From: Actinomycetota bacterium
Lineage (GTDB): Bacteria > Actinomycetota > CADDZG01 > JAHWKV01 > JAOPZY01
Direction of reading: 5' to 3'
Assembly (NCBI GenBank): GCA_035765775.1
Contig: DASTWV010000055.1
Location: 124,001 to 188,000, forward strand
Length of the DNA stretch: 64,000 bases
Shown here: positions 1 to 11,191 of the stretch, in pieces
Layout of the letters: every line of letters starts with the position of its first letter
Position numbering within the stretch: position 1 is the first letter of the stretch
Made by a program: the position numbers and the translations under genes
Notes under the pieces: model-generated
What the model saw: only the letters and a program-made list of their open reading frames with translations
The model's database searches: none
What the model was told of the DNA's origin: nothing

Positions 1-31
1 GTCGGCTCGTCTCATCTGACACACTTACCGA

Positions 32-1036
32 ATGGCTCGCGTGAAGGTCGTGTTCCCGCCGCCAGAAGAGGACGAACGAGCTCGTCGCTTCCAGGTGCAC
101 ATGTTCTACCTCTCAAACCTAAGTGGCTTCCTCCGTCACAATTATGGCGCCTCCGACCACGAACTCTTGGACGGCCTCCTGAGGACGCAAAGAACACTGG
201 CGGGGTTCTGTCGCATCCAACGGCGGCGGTCCACAACAGATCCTGTAGAAGTCAAGAGATGCCTTGCGATTTCCTGGGCGAGCGAACTGCAGATCGCCTT
301 GAATGCGAATGCAGACCGAGCGTTGCTACGTTACTCCAATGTATGGACGCCTGTTCACGCGTATTATGCCACTTACTTTTCAATGCACGCGTGGTTTGCA
401 GCCATGGGTGGAGTCGTTGACCTCGACGACCACACGAGCACTCTGAGGTACATAGCAACTCAAATAACCAACCGCAAGATATTTCCAGCGCCGTGGGCTG
501 GCACCTGCTCTGGCTCGCCTCACTTGAAGGAGACTCAGTTCGAGCGCTTTCCCGGCGATTTCGACGCACGCCGGCCCTGTGAATTGTTATCCCGTCCGGA
601 CCCCGACACCTTCTGGCTCCGATTCGGGAAGATGCTGGAAACGACCCGGAAGCTCCGACTAGACAGGCAACACAGGGAATGGTTGAAGGTCAATGACCGC
701 AAGCTAATCCGTGCCGACGAAAAGCGACGTCTCGCTTTGAAACTTCCCAACACCACCCTCTTCGACTATCTTTGGCGCCTTCGTGTGCGTTCTAACTATC
801 AGGACGTCAGTTCCTTCGTAACCTCATCCGTAGGCGACGATTGGCAGCATGAGTTCTATCACTCACTTAGTATAATTACCTGGACTACGTTGGCCACGAT
901 AGAAGCGCTTATTATTGCCTATGCTGGTCCCGACGTACTCAATGAGGCCTATGCGGAATTCATTCGCCACGACGCTCCGTCACTCGAGAATCTGACCCGA
1001 GCTTTGCAGATACGTCGCGAGCATCTCCTCGCCTGA
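32..1036 (+). CDS. Orphan hypothetical protein, possible HEPN-like fold
   Basis: I do not recognise the family of this 334-residue protein. It has no signal peptide and no convincing membrane segment; it looks largely helical, with a basic middle part and a hydrophobic helix near residues 280-300. A stretch around residues 255-265 reads LRVRSNYQD, which resembles the R-x-x-x-NY-x-D type motif seen in some HEPN-domain proteins, but this is only a weak likeness. The DNA is visibly AT-richer than the rest of the window and uses codons such as TTA, ATA and AAT freely, unlike all neighbours. It lies on the 3' side of the tRNA-Ile gene, so transfer on an integrative element is likely. The ATG start has little visible upstream sequence, so a longer form beginning before the window cannot be excluded. 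Confidence 0.7.
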   Translation: MARVKVVFPPPEEDERARRFQVHMFYLSNLSGFLRHNYGASDHELLDGLLRTQRTLAGFCRIQRRRSTTDPVEVKRCLAISWASELQIALNANADRALLRYSNVWTPVHAYYATYFSMHAWFAAMGGVVDLDDHTSTLRYIATQITNRKIFPAPWAGTCSGSPHLKETQFERFPGDFDARRPCELLSRPDPDTFWLRFGKMLETTRKLRLDRQHREWLKVNDRKLIRADEKRRLALKLPNTTLFDYLWRLRVRSNYQDVSSFVTSSVGDDWQHEFYHSLSIITWTTLATIEALIIAYAGPDVLNEAYAEFIRHDAPSLENLTRALQIRREHLLA

Positions 1037-1429
1037 TGTCGTTGCCCGCTCTCAAGGGAGCCGCCGGTGGCCACTTGCGTAACCCACGCGGTCGCGGACA
1101 ACTCTCGCCGCGCAGGATCCTTTCAGACCGGCCGGAGATGGCGCGCCCACCGACGGACCGGACGACCTGGGCAGACGTGATCGAGGACCCGGGTAACGCC
1201 GCCACCAACGTAGCCGCCGGGCCGACCGAACCAATGGCGTAAGCCGACCCTAACTTGACGTCAGCTCGTCGCGGTCTAAGTCTAAGAACCGCACGAGCCC
1301 GCCAGCAAGCGGGGCACCCGAGGGGATTCCGCCGGAGGCCTCAAAGGAAACATTTGTTCGAGCTCGGCTGCACGCCGATCCGAAGGGATTTCATAACAAG
1401 GCACGTTCACAAACATGAACATGCCCTCG
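1037..1429. other. Gene-poor stretch next to tRNA-Ile
   Basis: No open frame here has a believable start, ribosome binding site and protein-like composition; the frames present are short and arginine/proline-rich. One plus-strand frame runs straight through the tRNA gene and is not a gene. No tRNA-Ala gene is found, although this is where it commonly sits in actinobacteria. I see no copy of the tRNA 3' end that would mark an attachment site. Confidence 0.6.
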
Positions 1430-1503
1430 TGGGGCTACCAGGAATCGAACCTGGGACCTCATCCTTATCAGGGATGCGCTCTAACCGACTGAGCTACAGC
1501 CCC
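1430..1503 (-). tRNA. ileT: tRNA-Ile(GAT)
   Basis: Read on the minus strand this is a 74-nucleotide cloverleaf without encoded CCA. The acceptor stem begins GGGGCTG and closes with TAGCCCC plus discriminator A. The D arm carries AGTCGGTTA, the anticodon stem CATCC/GGATG encloses the loop CTGATAA giving anticodon GAT, and the T arm is CCAGG/CCTGG around TTCGATT. Position just downstream of gyrA and the DUF3566 gene matches ileT of other actinobacteria, where alaT normally follows; no alaT is visible here. Confidence 0.96.
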
Positions 1504-1574
1504 CGCGCCCGGGCAGGGACCCTGACCTGCGGGAAGTCTCGATTCTAGCCGACCCCGCCGCCCGCCTCCCGGCC

Positions 1575-1964
1575 TCACTCCCGGACGGTGACCTTGATGC
1601 CTCCCGAGGCCTCCGACACCAGGTTGAAGACGAAGGCCGCCAGGAGGGTCACCGCCGTCCACACCACCCCCCCGAACACCACCAGGGCCAGGAGCACCTC
1701 GAACACGGTGCCCGTCCGTACCCGGAAGTGGGGGTACCCGGCGTGGCGGATGTAGGTCTCCACCGACTTCACCGCCCCGACGGAGGATCCGAGGAAGTAC
1801 AGCACCCCGCCGGCGAGCAGGATGACCAGTGCGGTTGTGACGGAAAAAAGTATGGAGAAGCGCAGCACGCTGCGCAGCTCGATGCGCTGCACCGTGCGAC
1901 GGACGGTTCCGGGCACCTCGTCGTCCGAGGACGGAACGGCGTCCCGGCCGGTCTGGACGGCCAC
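1575..1964 (-). CDS. DUF3566 membrane protein
   Basis: A 129-residue protein of the actinobacterial DUF3566 family. The first 30 residues are polar; the sequence RRTVQRIELRSVLRFSILFS leads into a first membrane helix (about residues 36-58), and a second helix lies at about residues 88-110, ending in the conserved tail with NLVSEASGGIKVTVRE. Members of this family are almost always encoded immediately after gyrA and before ileT in actinobacteria; here an RtcB/archease cluster has come between it and gyrA. Function is unknown; the context suggests only conserved linkage. It lies 36 bases downstream of rtcB on the same strand and may be cotranscribed. Confidence 0.88.
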   Translation of the reverse strand: MAVQTGRDAVPSSDDEVPGTVRRTVQRIELRSVLRFSILFSVTTALVILLAGGVLYFLGSSVGAVKSVETYIRHAGYPHFRVRTGTVFEVLLALVVFGGVVWTAVTLLAAFVFNLVSEASGGIKVTVRE

Positions 1965-2000
1965 GGGCCCGAGTCTACGCCCGCTCCGCCCGCAGCGGCC

Positions 2001-3434
2001 TCAGCCCTTCACCACCCCGACCGGCCGGAGGCGGGCGACCAGCTTCGACAGCCCGACCCGCTGGCACACCCGGACGACCTCGCCGGCATCTTTGTAGGCG
2101 TAGGGGGCCTCCTCGGCGAGCAACTTCATCTGCTGCGCCCGCACCAGGATCCCCTGCCGCGCCAGGTCCTTCGCCAGCTCCTGGCCGCTCTGGCGCTTCG
2201 TCGCCTCCTTACGGCTCATCAGCCGGCCGGCACCGTGGCAGGTGGAGGCGAAGGCCACCTCGCTGGACCCGCTGCCCGCCAGGACATAGGAGGCACTGCC
2301 CATTGAGCCGGGGATCAGGACGGGCTGGCCGATGCCCCGGTAGCGCTCGGGCAGCTCGGGGTGCCCGGGCCCGAAGGCCCTCGTGGCACCCTTGCGGTGA
2401 ACACAGACGGTGCGCGTGACCCCGCCGACCGCGTGGCGCTCCAGCTTGGCCAGGTTGTGCGACACGTCGTACACCAGGCGCATGCCGTTGCCGCCCGGGC
2501 CGCCGCCGAGCACCGCGGCGAAGGCCGAGCGCACCCCGTCGGCCAGGACCTGGCGGTTGGCTCGGGCGTAGTTGGCCGCCGCCGCCATCGCCCCCAGGTA
2601 GCGTTCGCCCGCCGGGCTGCGCACCGGGGCGCAGGCGAGCTGGCGGTCCGGCAGGTCGTAGCCCAGGCTCTTGGCCAGGCGGTCGAAGGTGGCGACCTCG
2701 TCGGTGCATGTCTGGTGGCCGATGCCCCGGCTGCCGGTGTGGATCATCACGCACACCTGGTCGGCGGCCAGGCCCATGACGCCGGCGGCCTCCTCGTCGA
2801 ACACCTCGTCCACCACCTGGATCTCGAGGAAGTGGTTGCCGGCCCCGAGGCTGCCGAGCTGGGGGGCGCCCCGGGCCTTGGCCTTGGCCGAGACGGCGTC
2901 GGGGTCGGCGCCCTCCAGGCGGCCGGCGTCCTCGGTGGCCTCCAGGTCGTCCTCGGTGCCGAAGTCCCGTTCCACCACCCACCGGGCGCCGCCCACCAGC
3001 AGCCCGTCCACCTCGCCGGGGCTCAGCTTGCGCAGGCCCTGGCCGCCGACCCCCCTCGGGACGGCATTCGCCACCGCATCGACCAGTGCGGGGAGCCGCC
3101 CTTGGATGTCGGGCCAGACGAGGTCCGAGCGCAGCAGCCGGACGCCGCAGCCGATGTCGAACCCGACCCCGCCGGGCGACACCACCCCGCCGGCGTCGAC
3201 GTCGGTGGCCGCCACCCCACCGATCGGGAAGCCGTAGCCCCAGTGGATATCGGGCATGGCGATCGAGGCACCGACGATGCCGGGCAGGTGGGCGACGTTG
3301 GCGACCTGGTCGATCGCCCGGTCCTCCCTCGCCTTCACCATCAGTTCCCGGGAGGCGAACACCAGCCCGTCGACCAGCATCCCGCCCGTGCGCGGGATGC
3401 GCCAGCGGTCCCTACCCTCCTCGACCAGTTCCAT
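2001..3434 (-). CDS. rtcB: RNA-splicing ligase RtcB
   Basis: RtcB joins RNA 2',3'-cyclic phosphate or 3'-phosphate ends to 5'-hydroxyl ends in a GTP- and Mn2+-dependent reaction through a guanylylated histidine. This 477-residue protein, near the usual family length, shows the family motifs in order: DVDAGGVVSPGGVGFDIGCG with the metal-binding Cys96, then GAGNHFLEIQ, HTGSRGIGHQ, YDVSHN, HRKGATRA and CHGAGRLMSR. The ATG at 3434 was chosen because the residues before it in the open frame are arginine/alanine-rich noise overlapping archease. The upstream gene is archease, its activator, 20 bases away on the same strand, so the pair forms an RNA repair/ligation unit. Substrates in this organism are not evident. 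Confidence 0.96.
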   Translation of the reverse strand: MELVEEGRDRWRIPRTGGMLVDGLVFASRELMVKAREDRAIDQVANVAHLPGIVGASIAMPDIHWGYGFPIGGVAATDVDAGGVVSPGGVGFDIGCGVRLLRSDLVWPDIQGRLPALVDAVANAVPRGVGGQGLRKLSPGEVDGLLVGGARWVVERDFGTEDDLEATEDAGRLEGADPDAVSAKAKARGAPQLGSLGAGNHFLEIQVVDEVFDEEAAGVMGLAADQVCVMIHTGSRGIGHQTCTDEVATFDRLAKSLGYDLPDRQLACAPVRSPAGERYLGAMAAAANYARANRQVLADGVRSAFAAVLGGGPGGNGMRLVYDVSHNLAKLERHAVGGVTRTVCVHRKGATRAFGPGHPELPERYRGIGQPVLIPGSMGSASYVLAGSGSSEVAFASTCHGAGRLMSRKEATKRQSGQELAKDLARQGILVRAQQMKLLAEEAPYAYKDAGEVVRVCQRVGLSKLVARLRPVGVVKG

Positions 3435-3454
3435 CGGCACCGCCCTCCGACCGG

Positions 3455-3892
3455 TCAGACGTCCAGGTAGACCGTCGCCTCGTAGCCCCCGGCGACGGGG
3501 GTCACGGCGAGCCCGTGCAGCGTGACGGCCTTCAGCTGCGGGCCGCCCTGCACGAACCAGTCCCCGAGCAGGGCTCCCTGCGCGGAGCCCGAGACCGCGA
3601 TCATGGCGCCATCTCCGGGCGGTCCCCCGACCCGCTCGACCACGATCGGGCCCGGCACGAAGCGCTCGGCGTCGTGCAACCAGAGCAGCTCGGAGAGCCA
3701 GCCGCACAGGGCAGCCTCCAGATCGTCGCCGCCCGCAGCCACCGCCCGGGTCTCATCGAGTGGCACGCTCTCCGGGTCGTACTCCAGGCTGAACATCGCC
3801 CGGCTGGCGGTCTCGAAGAGCTCAGGCAGCGTCGCGGCCCGGGCCCGGAAGCCGACATCGGCCGTGTGGGGGAGGATCTCGAATTCGCCCAT
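3455..3892 (-). CDS. Archease, RtcB activator
   Basis: Archease-family proteins speed up guanylylation and turnover of RtcB. The start of the domain, FEILPHTADVGFRARA, is typical, followed by LPELFETASRAMFSLEYDP and a C-terminal strand ending in an acidic YLDV. The Asp of HTAD and the acidic C-terminus belong to the metal site known in the family. The ATG at 3892 (145 residues) is preferred because the family normally begins right before this motif and because a hairpin spans 3910-3928; a GTG at 3910 would add six residues. Neither start has a clear Shine-Dalgarno. It lies 20 bases upstream of rtcB and is very probably in the same operon. Confidence 0.9.
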   Translation of the reverse strand: MGEFEILPHTADVGFRARAATLPELFETASRAMFSLEYDPESVPLDETRAVAAGGDDLEAALCGWLSELLWLHDAERFVPGPIVVERVGGPPGDGAMIAVSGSAQGALLGDWFVQGGPQLKAVTLHGLAVTPVAGGYEATVYLDV

Positions 3893-3909
3893 GTTGAGGG
3901 AGTCTGCCA

Positions 3910-3928
3910 CGCGGGTGGGCGACCCGCG
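3910..3928 (-). terminator. Hairpin between secreted-protein gene and archease
   Basis: CGCGGGT and ACCCGCG form a perfect 7-bp stem around a 5-base loop. It follows the minus-strand gene ending at 3971 and precedes archease. There is no T-run, as is common in this GC-rich genome, so terminator function is inferred from position only. Confidence 0.4.
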
Positions 3929-3970
3929 GGTCGAGCGCGATGAGCTGGTCGGCTGCCGGTCAGCCCCCGG

Positions 3971-4690
3971 TCAGCCCAGGGCGGCGGCGAACGGGGCGAG
4001 CCTGGGCAGCACCGTCGAGAGCTGGGCCGAGCACGGGTTGCCGACATAGGCCCGCACGTAGGCCGGCATCTTCTTCGTCATGGCGGCGATCAGGGTCGAC
4101 GCCGACGGGTCGGCGCACAGGGTGTTCACCGTCGGCTGGGCCTGGTTGGCGCACAGATTCTCGCCGAGCAGCGGCTGCAAGCCGGAGTCGATGGTGGCCT
4201 TCCCGGCGGCGTACTGCGGATCGGTGCCGGCTGTGGAGGAAACCTCGCCCAGGAGCCAGTTGATCTCGGGGTCAGTCAGCTGCTGGTTGGCCGGGCAGCC
4301 GGTGGCTGAGGACGAGGTGGTCGCTTCATTGGGGACCACGGACGCGGGCCCGGTCGTCGCCGGGGAGGTACCGGGGACAGTGGGCGAGGGATGGGGTGTC
4401 GCCGGGCGGGACGTGACGAGCGCCGACACCTTGGGGCTGGCGGCGGGACTCGGCACAGTGGCCGCGGGGCTCGACGACGAGCTGCCGGTCACCGAGGCCG
4501 GGGCCGCGGGCTGGGCGTCTGAGGCATCTCCGATGAGGGCCGGAGCGGGCGTGCTCGATTTGGCAGCCGCGCCACCGCCGGCTCCGCCATGGCCGGCCAG
4601 GGCAACGCCCACACCGGCGGCGAGGCAGAGCACTGCAGCGCCGGAGGCGAGGGCCAGGCGCTGCGGATGGGAGAGCAGCTTCGTCACCAT
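3971..4690 (-). CDS. Secreted Ala/Ser/Pro-rich protein of unknown function
   Basis: A 239-residue protein starting MVTKLLSHPQRLALASGAAVLCLAAGVG, a clear signal peptide or N-terminal anchor with cleavage plausible after the AGVGVALAG region. Residues 35 to about 130 are a low-complexity Ala/Ser/Pro/Thr linker. A compact C-terminal part of about 110 residues contains four cysteines, in the contexts GCPANQQ, NLCANQ, TLCADP and NPCSAQ, suggesting two disulfides in an exported helical domain. I do not recognise the family. The start at 4690 was preferred over upstream in-frame options because it begins the signal peptide directly. It is transcribed away from the oxidoreductase gene at 4862, sharing the 4691-4861 spacer. 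Confidence 0.65.
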   Translation of the reverse strand: MVTKLLSHPQRLALASGAAVLCLAAGVGVALAGHGGAGGGAAAKSSTPAPALIGDASDAQPAAPASVTGSSSSSPAATVPSPAASPKVSALVTSRPATPHPSPTVPGTSPATTGPASVVPNEATTSSSATGCPANQQLTDPEINWLLGEVSSTAGTDPQYAAGKATIDSGLQPLLGENLCANQAQPTVNTLCADPSASTLIAAMTKKMPAYVRAYVGNPCSAQLSTVLPRLAPFAAALG

Positions 4691-4861
4691 GCTGGGGTAA
4701 CCGGTCGCCGGGAGGCGGTGGGTACGCCCTTTGGGGGGAGAGCACCCCAACTTGACCCGAGAGGACTAGGCCGGATGGCCCGAACGGGCTAACGTCGGTC
4801 GGGAATACCGCCGGTTCGAGGGCGGTTGGCACCGCTGCAGCCACTCGTTAGGAGGTCAATT

Positions 4862-5518
4862 ATGAAGATCGGCATCATCGGGGCGGGCCACATCGGTGCC
4901 ACCCTCACCCGCCGGTTCGCTGCGGTGGGCCACGACGTCGCGGTCGCCAACTCACGCGGCCCCGAGACCCTCGCCGATCTGGCCGCCGAAACCGGGGCCC
5001 GGGCGGTACCGGTCACCGAAGCAGCGGCCGGAGCCGAGGTGGTGGTGGTCACCATCCCCGAGAAGGCGATCCCCGCCCTCCCGGATGGAGTCCTTGACGG
5101 CGCCGCACCCGGGGCGGTCATCGTCGACACCGGCAACTACTACCCGCAGCGGGACGGGCGCATCGACGCCATCGAGGCGGGCACGACCGAGAGCCGGTGG
5201 GTCGCCGAGCAGCTGGGCCGGCCCGTGGTGAAGGCCTTCAACACCATCCAGTCCCAGCACCTCCTGGAGCACGGCAAGCCCACCGGGACGCCCGGGCGGA
5301 TCGCCCTCCCGGTGGCGGGCGACGACCCGGCGGCGAAGGCGGTGGTGATCGCCCTGATGGACGAGATCGGGTTTGACGGCATCGATGCCGGGCCGCTGGA
5401 CGAGTCGTGGCGCCAGCAGCCGGGGACGCCGGTCTACGGTGCCGACCTGGACGCCGAGGGCGCCCGCCGGGCGCTGGCGGAGGCGAGCCCGGAACGGCCG
5501 GCGAACATGCGGGCGTAG
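4862..5518 (+). CDS. NADP/F420-type reductase-like oxidoreductase (DUF2520/F420_oxidored fold)
   Basis: A 218-residue protein with an N-terminal Rossmann fold opening MKIGIIGAGHIGATLTRRF (GxGxxG motif). Further family features are VAVANSRGPETL around the NADP phosphate, VVVTIPEKAIPAL, and the segment VVKAFNTIQSQHLL, all typical of the NADPH-dependent F420 reductase-like family (COG2085). Members reduce F420 or act as small NADP-dependent reductases; which applies here cannot be read from sequence. The start is well supported by the Shine-Dalgarno TAGGAGGT at 4849-4856. It is a single-gene unit, divergent from the secreted protein gene and convergent with the decayed esterase, from which a hairpin at 5562-5579 separates it. 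Confidence 0.85.
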   Translation: MKIGIIGAGHIGATLTRRFAAVGHDVAVANSRGPETLADLAAETGARAVPVTEAAAGAEVVVVTIPEKAIPALPDGVLDGAAPGAVIVDTGNYYPQRDGRIDAIEAGTTESRWVAEQLGRPVVKAFNTIQSQHLLEHGKPTGTPGRIALPVAGDDPAAKAVVIALMDEIGFDGIDAGPLDESWRQQPGTPVYGADLDAEGARRALAEASPERPANMRA

Positions 5519-5559
5519 GTCGGCGGGCTGCCGGGCGAAGGCGGAGGCGAGCCCGGCCT

Positions 5560-6453
5560 CTACCAGCCCCGCGGCTGGTCCCGCCTCGAGGTGGGGGACA
5601 AATGTCCCGCACGCCGGGATAAAAGTCCCCCAGTCAGGTATGCCGCCAGGAACGCCAGGCTGTCCGGCTCCTGTGACAGCTCGAACCCGTTCGTGTGGCA
5701 GCCTTTCGTGCTCACCACGGTCGCCCCGGCAGGCAGGGCATGGGCGAGGACCTCAACGTCCGGGTGGAACGGATCGTCCATGCCCGAAGCGATGCGCACC
5801 GCCGTCCCGGACAGGGCGGGCGCATGGCCGGATGATGTCGTTCGCGGCAAAGTCGGCCTCCGAGGGGAAGGCGCCGGCGTTGGCGCTCCGGGCCTCGGCG
5901 TACGTAGTCCACACCGCCGGGCTGATCGCGGCCACTGCCGACAGCAGCCCGGGGTGCCGTTCGGCCAGGAGCAGGGCGCCGTAGCCGCCCATCGAGATCC
6001 CGATCGCCCCGATGCGCTGGGGCGGCATGCCCAAGCCCAGCCCCTGGCACATGGGGATGAGCTCGTTCACCAGCATGGCCATCGGGGCCAGCGGCGAACC
6101 CCCGACCGATAGTGCCAAGGCCTCGCCCAGGGAGAGGTCGGATAGGGCATTGGTGTGGTTGCCCCCGTACCCGTGCAGGGCGAGGACCAGCGGCAGCTGG
6201 CTGCCCGGGCCGTGCCCGGGCGGGTAGGCGGCACTGCGCTGGCGGGCGACAGAGTCGAAGGTGCCGGACGTCGTCGGACCCGCAGGCGCCGATGTGAGGG
6301 ACGGGGCGGCAACATCACACCCACCGGTGACCCGCTCCAGGGTGGTTTTTCCAGGCAGGAGTCCGTGCAGGACCAACTCGGCCCCCCGGCTCCGGCAACG
6401 ACCACCGCACCGACGCCACCGAGTCCCCAGGCGAGGACCCGGCGCCGGGTCAG
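5560..6453 (-). pseudogene. Decayed alpha/beta-hydrolase (esterase) gene with two frameshifts
   Basis: Three minus-strand frames together spell one alpha/beta-hydrolase. A twin-arginine-like leader TRRRVLAWGLGGVGAVVVAG (about 6450-6390) lies in a different frame from ELVLHGLLPGKTTLERVTGGC and the catalytic part LVLALHGYGGNH plus the nucleophile elbow GISMGGYGALLLAE; the frame changes again near 5830 before SGMDDPFHPDVEVL and the His-containing KGCHTNGFELS. The first break sits at a run of six C (6382-6387). The expected start is CTG rather than ATG/GTG, and the family block I associate with a DGG..YWH segment appears missing between ALSVGG and AMLVNELIP. Both real decay and base-calling errors are possible; the missing block and start favour decay. 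Confidence 0.7.
5562..5579. terminator. Bidirectional hairpin between convergent genes
   Basis: ACCAGCC and GGCTGGT form a perfect 7-bp stem with a 4-base loop, placed 43 bases after the oxidoreductase stop and at the 3' end of the convergent esterase remnant. No T-run is present. Confidence 0.45.
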
Positions 6454-6497
6454 GCTTTATTGCTCTCCGCCAAGGCTCCGCTCGTCTTCTGCGTGCC

Positions 6498-9047
6498 CTA
6501 CTCCTCGGTGACCGGGGCCAGGCCCACCAGCGACACCCCGGGATCGAGGCGCATGATCCGCACGCCGGTGGTGTCCCGGCCCTGCCGGGAGATGGCCCGG
6601 GCCTCGATGCGGATCACCTGGCCGTCGCTGGCGATGAGGAACACCTCGTTGCCTGGGCGCACCACCCAGGCGCCGGCGATGTGGCCCCGGCGGGTGGGCA
6701 GCTTGGCGGCGATCAGGCCCTTGCCGCCCCGGCCTTGCGGGCGGAAGCGCTCGAGGGCCGTCCGCTTGCCGTAGCCGGCATCGGTCACGAGCAGCAGCTC
6801 GGCGTTGGGGTCGACGACGTCGAAGTCGACCACGACATCGTCAGGTTCCAGCCGCATGGCGATGACCCCGCCGGCGGTGCGGCCCATCGGGCGCACCTCG
6901 GACTCGACGAAGCGGATGGCCATGCCCCGGCGGGAGACCATGATGAGCTCGTCGTCGCCCGAGGTCGCCTTCACCATGATCAGCTCGTCGTCGTCCCGCA
7001 GGGTGAGGGCGATGATCCCGTCCTTGCGGGAGGTGTTGTAGGCGGTGAACTCCGTCTTTTTGATGATCCCCTTCTTGGTGGCGGCGCACAGGAACTTGTG
7101 GGCCTCGAAGTCCCGGGTGTCGATGACCGCGGCCACCGCCTCGTCGGGGGCGAAGGGCAGGATGTTGCGGATCGACACGCCCCGGGCGGTGCGCTCCTTC
7201 TCGGGGATCTCGTGGGCCTTGATCCGGTACACCTTGCCCTTGTTGGAGAACACCAGGACGAAGGCGTGGTTGGTGGTGGTGAGCACCGTGGAGACGATGT
7301 CGCCCTCCTTGGGCTTCGCGCCGATGACTCCCTTCCCACCCCGGCCCTGCAGCTTGTAGATGGCCGACTTCGTGCGCTTGATATAGCCGGAGCGGGTGAT
7401 GGTGACCACCACGTCCTCGTCCGGGATCAGGTCCTCGATGTCGATCTCACCGTCGTCGGCGATGATCGCCGTCCGCCGTGGGTTGGCGAATTTCTCCCGG
7501 ATCCCGAGCATCTCGTCCTTGATCACCCGGCGCAGGCGGGCAGGCGAGTCGAGGATCGACCGCAGCTCGGCGATCTGGCCGGCGAGCGACTCGGCCTCCT
7601 CCCGCAGGTTCTGGCGCTCGAGGCCGGCCAGGCGGCGCAGGGCCATGTCGAGGATCTCGGAGGCCTGGGTCTCGGACAGGAAGAAGCCGGCCCCGGGAGT
7701 GCGGCCCTCGGGCGGGGTGCCGTGGCGGTCGGCGCCCGCCCGGGCCAGCAGCTCCTCGGTCTCGGCGCTCACGATCCACTCCCGGTCCATGAGCTGGGCA
7801 CGGGCGGCCGAAGCCGACTCCGCCTCCCGGATGAGTGTGATGATGGCGTCGAGCTGGTCCAGGGCGACCAGCAGGCCGATGCGCTTGTGCAGGTCCGCCT
7901 CGGCCTTGCGCAGGCGGTACCGGGTGCGCCGGGTGACAACCTCAACTTGATGGTTGAGGTATGCCTTGAGGATGTCGCGCACGGGCAGGGTGCGGGGCAC
8001 GCCGTCCACCAGGGCCAGCATGTTCATCCCGAACGAGTCCTGGAGCTGGGTGAACTTGTAGAGGTTGTTGAGCACGACCTGGGGGATGGCGTCGCGCTTC
8101 AGGTCGATCACGATCCGGATGCCCTTGCGGTTGGACTCGTTGCGCCCGTTGCTGATGCCGACGATGCGCTTGGACTCGACCAGGTCGTAGATCTTCTCGA
8201 GGAGGCGGTCGCCCGACACCATGTACGGCAGCTGGGTGATGACGATGCGCTGGCCCCGCTTCGAGTCTTCGATCTCGGCCTTGCCCCGGACCCGGATGCT
8301 GCCCCGGCCGGTCAGGTAGGCGTCCCGGATCCCCTGGCGGCCCAGGATGGCGCCGCCGCCCGGGAAGTCCGGCCCCTGGATGATCTCCATGAGGTCCTCC
8401 CCGCTGAGGTCGGGGTTGTCGAGCAGGGCCAGGGTGGCGTCGATGATCTCGCCGAGGTTGTGGGGCGGGATGTTGGTGGCCATGCCGACGGCGATGCCTG
8501 TGGAACCGTTCACCAGCAGGTTCGGGAACCGGGCGGGCAGGATGGTGGGCTCCTCTTCCCGCCCGTCGTAGTTGGCGACCATGTCGACGGTGTCCTCGCC
8601 GATGTCCCGGAGGAGCTCCATGGCCAGCGGCGCCAGGCGGCACTCGGTGTAGCGCTCGGCCGCCGGCGGGTCTCCGTCCACCGACCCGAAGTTGCCCTTG
8701 CCGTCCACCAGCGGGTGGCGCATGGCGAAGTCCTGCGCCATACGGGCGAGGGCGTCGTAGATGGCCTGGTTGCCGTGCGGGTGGTACTTGCCCATGACCT
8801 CACCGGTGACCCGGGCGCACTTCATGTGCTGCACGCCCGGGCGGGCGCCGAGGCCGTCCATGCCCCACAGGATGCGGCGGTGCACCGGCTTCAGGCCGTC
8901 CCGCACGTCGGGCAGCGCCCGGCCGACGATCACGCTCATGGCGTAGTCGAGGTACGACCGCTGCACCTCAGCCTCGATGTCGACCGTGACGATCTCGCCG
9001 TCGGTCAGGGGGGGCTGGGTGGGAGTCTCGTCGCCGTCGTCAGGCAC
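6498..9047 (-). CDS. gyrA: DNA gyrase subunit A
   Basis: GyrA is the DNA-cleaving subunit of gyrase, which introduces negative supercoils with GyrB. This 849-residue protein has the winged-helix/tower region with catalytic Tyr133 in ERYTE, a coiled-coil part around residues 350-500, and a C-terminal beta-pinwheel containing two GyrA-box-like segments QGRGGKG. The quinolone-pocket sequence reads [10 protein letters not shown] (residues 89-98), so the usual Asp-Ser pair preceding Ala-x-Tyr-Asp is Asn93-Gln94. It lies 47 bases downstream of gyrB in the same direction and no topoisomerase IV genes are visible, so it may be the only type II pair. The start sits after a Gly/Asp-rich N-terminus typical of actinobacterial GyrA. 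Confidence 0.98.
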   Translation of the reverse strand: MPDDGDETPTQPPLTDGEIVTVDIEAEVQRSYLDYAMSVIVGRALPDVRDGLKPVHRRILWGMDGLGARPGVQHMKCARVTGEVMGKYHPHGNQAIYDALARMAQDFAMRHPLVDGKGNFGSVDGDPPAAERYTECRLAPLAMELLRDIGEDTVDMVANYDGREEEPTILPARFPNLLVNGSTGIAVGMATNIPPHNLGEIIDATLALLDNPDLSGEDLMEIIQGPDFPGGGAILGRQGIRDAYLTGRGSIRVRGKAEIEDSKRGQRIVITQLPYMVSGDRLLEKIYDLVESKRIVGISNGRNESNRKGIRIVIDLKRDAIPQVVLNNLYKFTQLQDSFGMNMLALVDGVPRTLPVRDILKAYLNHQVEVVTRRTRYRLRKAEADLHKRIGLLVALDQLDAIITLIREAESASAARAQLMDREWIVSAETEELLARAGADRHGTPPEGRTPGAGFFLSETQASEILDMALRRLAGLERQNLREEAESLAGQIAELRSILDSPARLRRVIKDEMLGIREKFANPRRTAIIADDGEIDIEDLIPDEDVVVTITRSGYIKRTKSAIYKLQGRGGKGVIGAKPKEGDIVSTVLTTTNHAFVLVFSNKGKVYRIKAHEIPEKERTARGVSIRNILPFAPDEAVAAVIDTRDFEAHKFLCAATKKGIIKKTEFTAYNTSRKDGIIALTLRDDDELIMVKATSGDDELIMVSRRGMAIRFVESEVRPMGRTAGGVIAMRLEPDDVVVDFDVVDPNAELLLVTDAGYGKRTALERFRPQGRGGKGLIAAKLPTRRGHIAGAWVVRPGNEVFLIASDGQVIRIEARAISRQGRDTTGVRIMRLDPGVSLVGLAPVTEE

Positions 9048-9094
9048 GGGTCGTCACCCCCTCACTCGCATCGGCCGTCACGCCGCGCAGCCAC

Positions 9095-11191
<2,097 letters not shown>

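Noticed and set aside
1255-1548. Plus-strand frame overlapping tRNA-Ile
   Set aside because: It runs through a structural tRNA gene in antisense and has no coding features.
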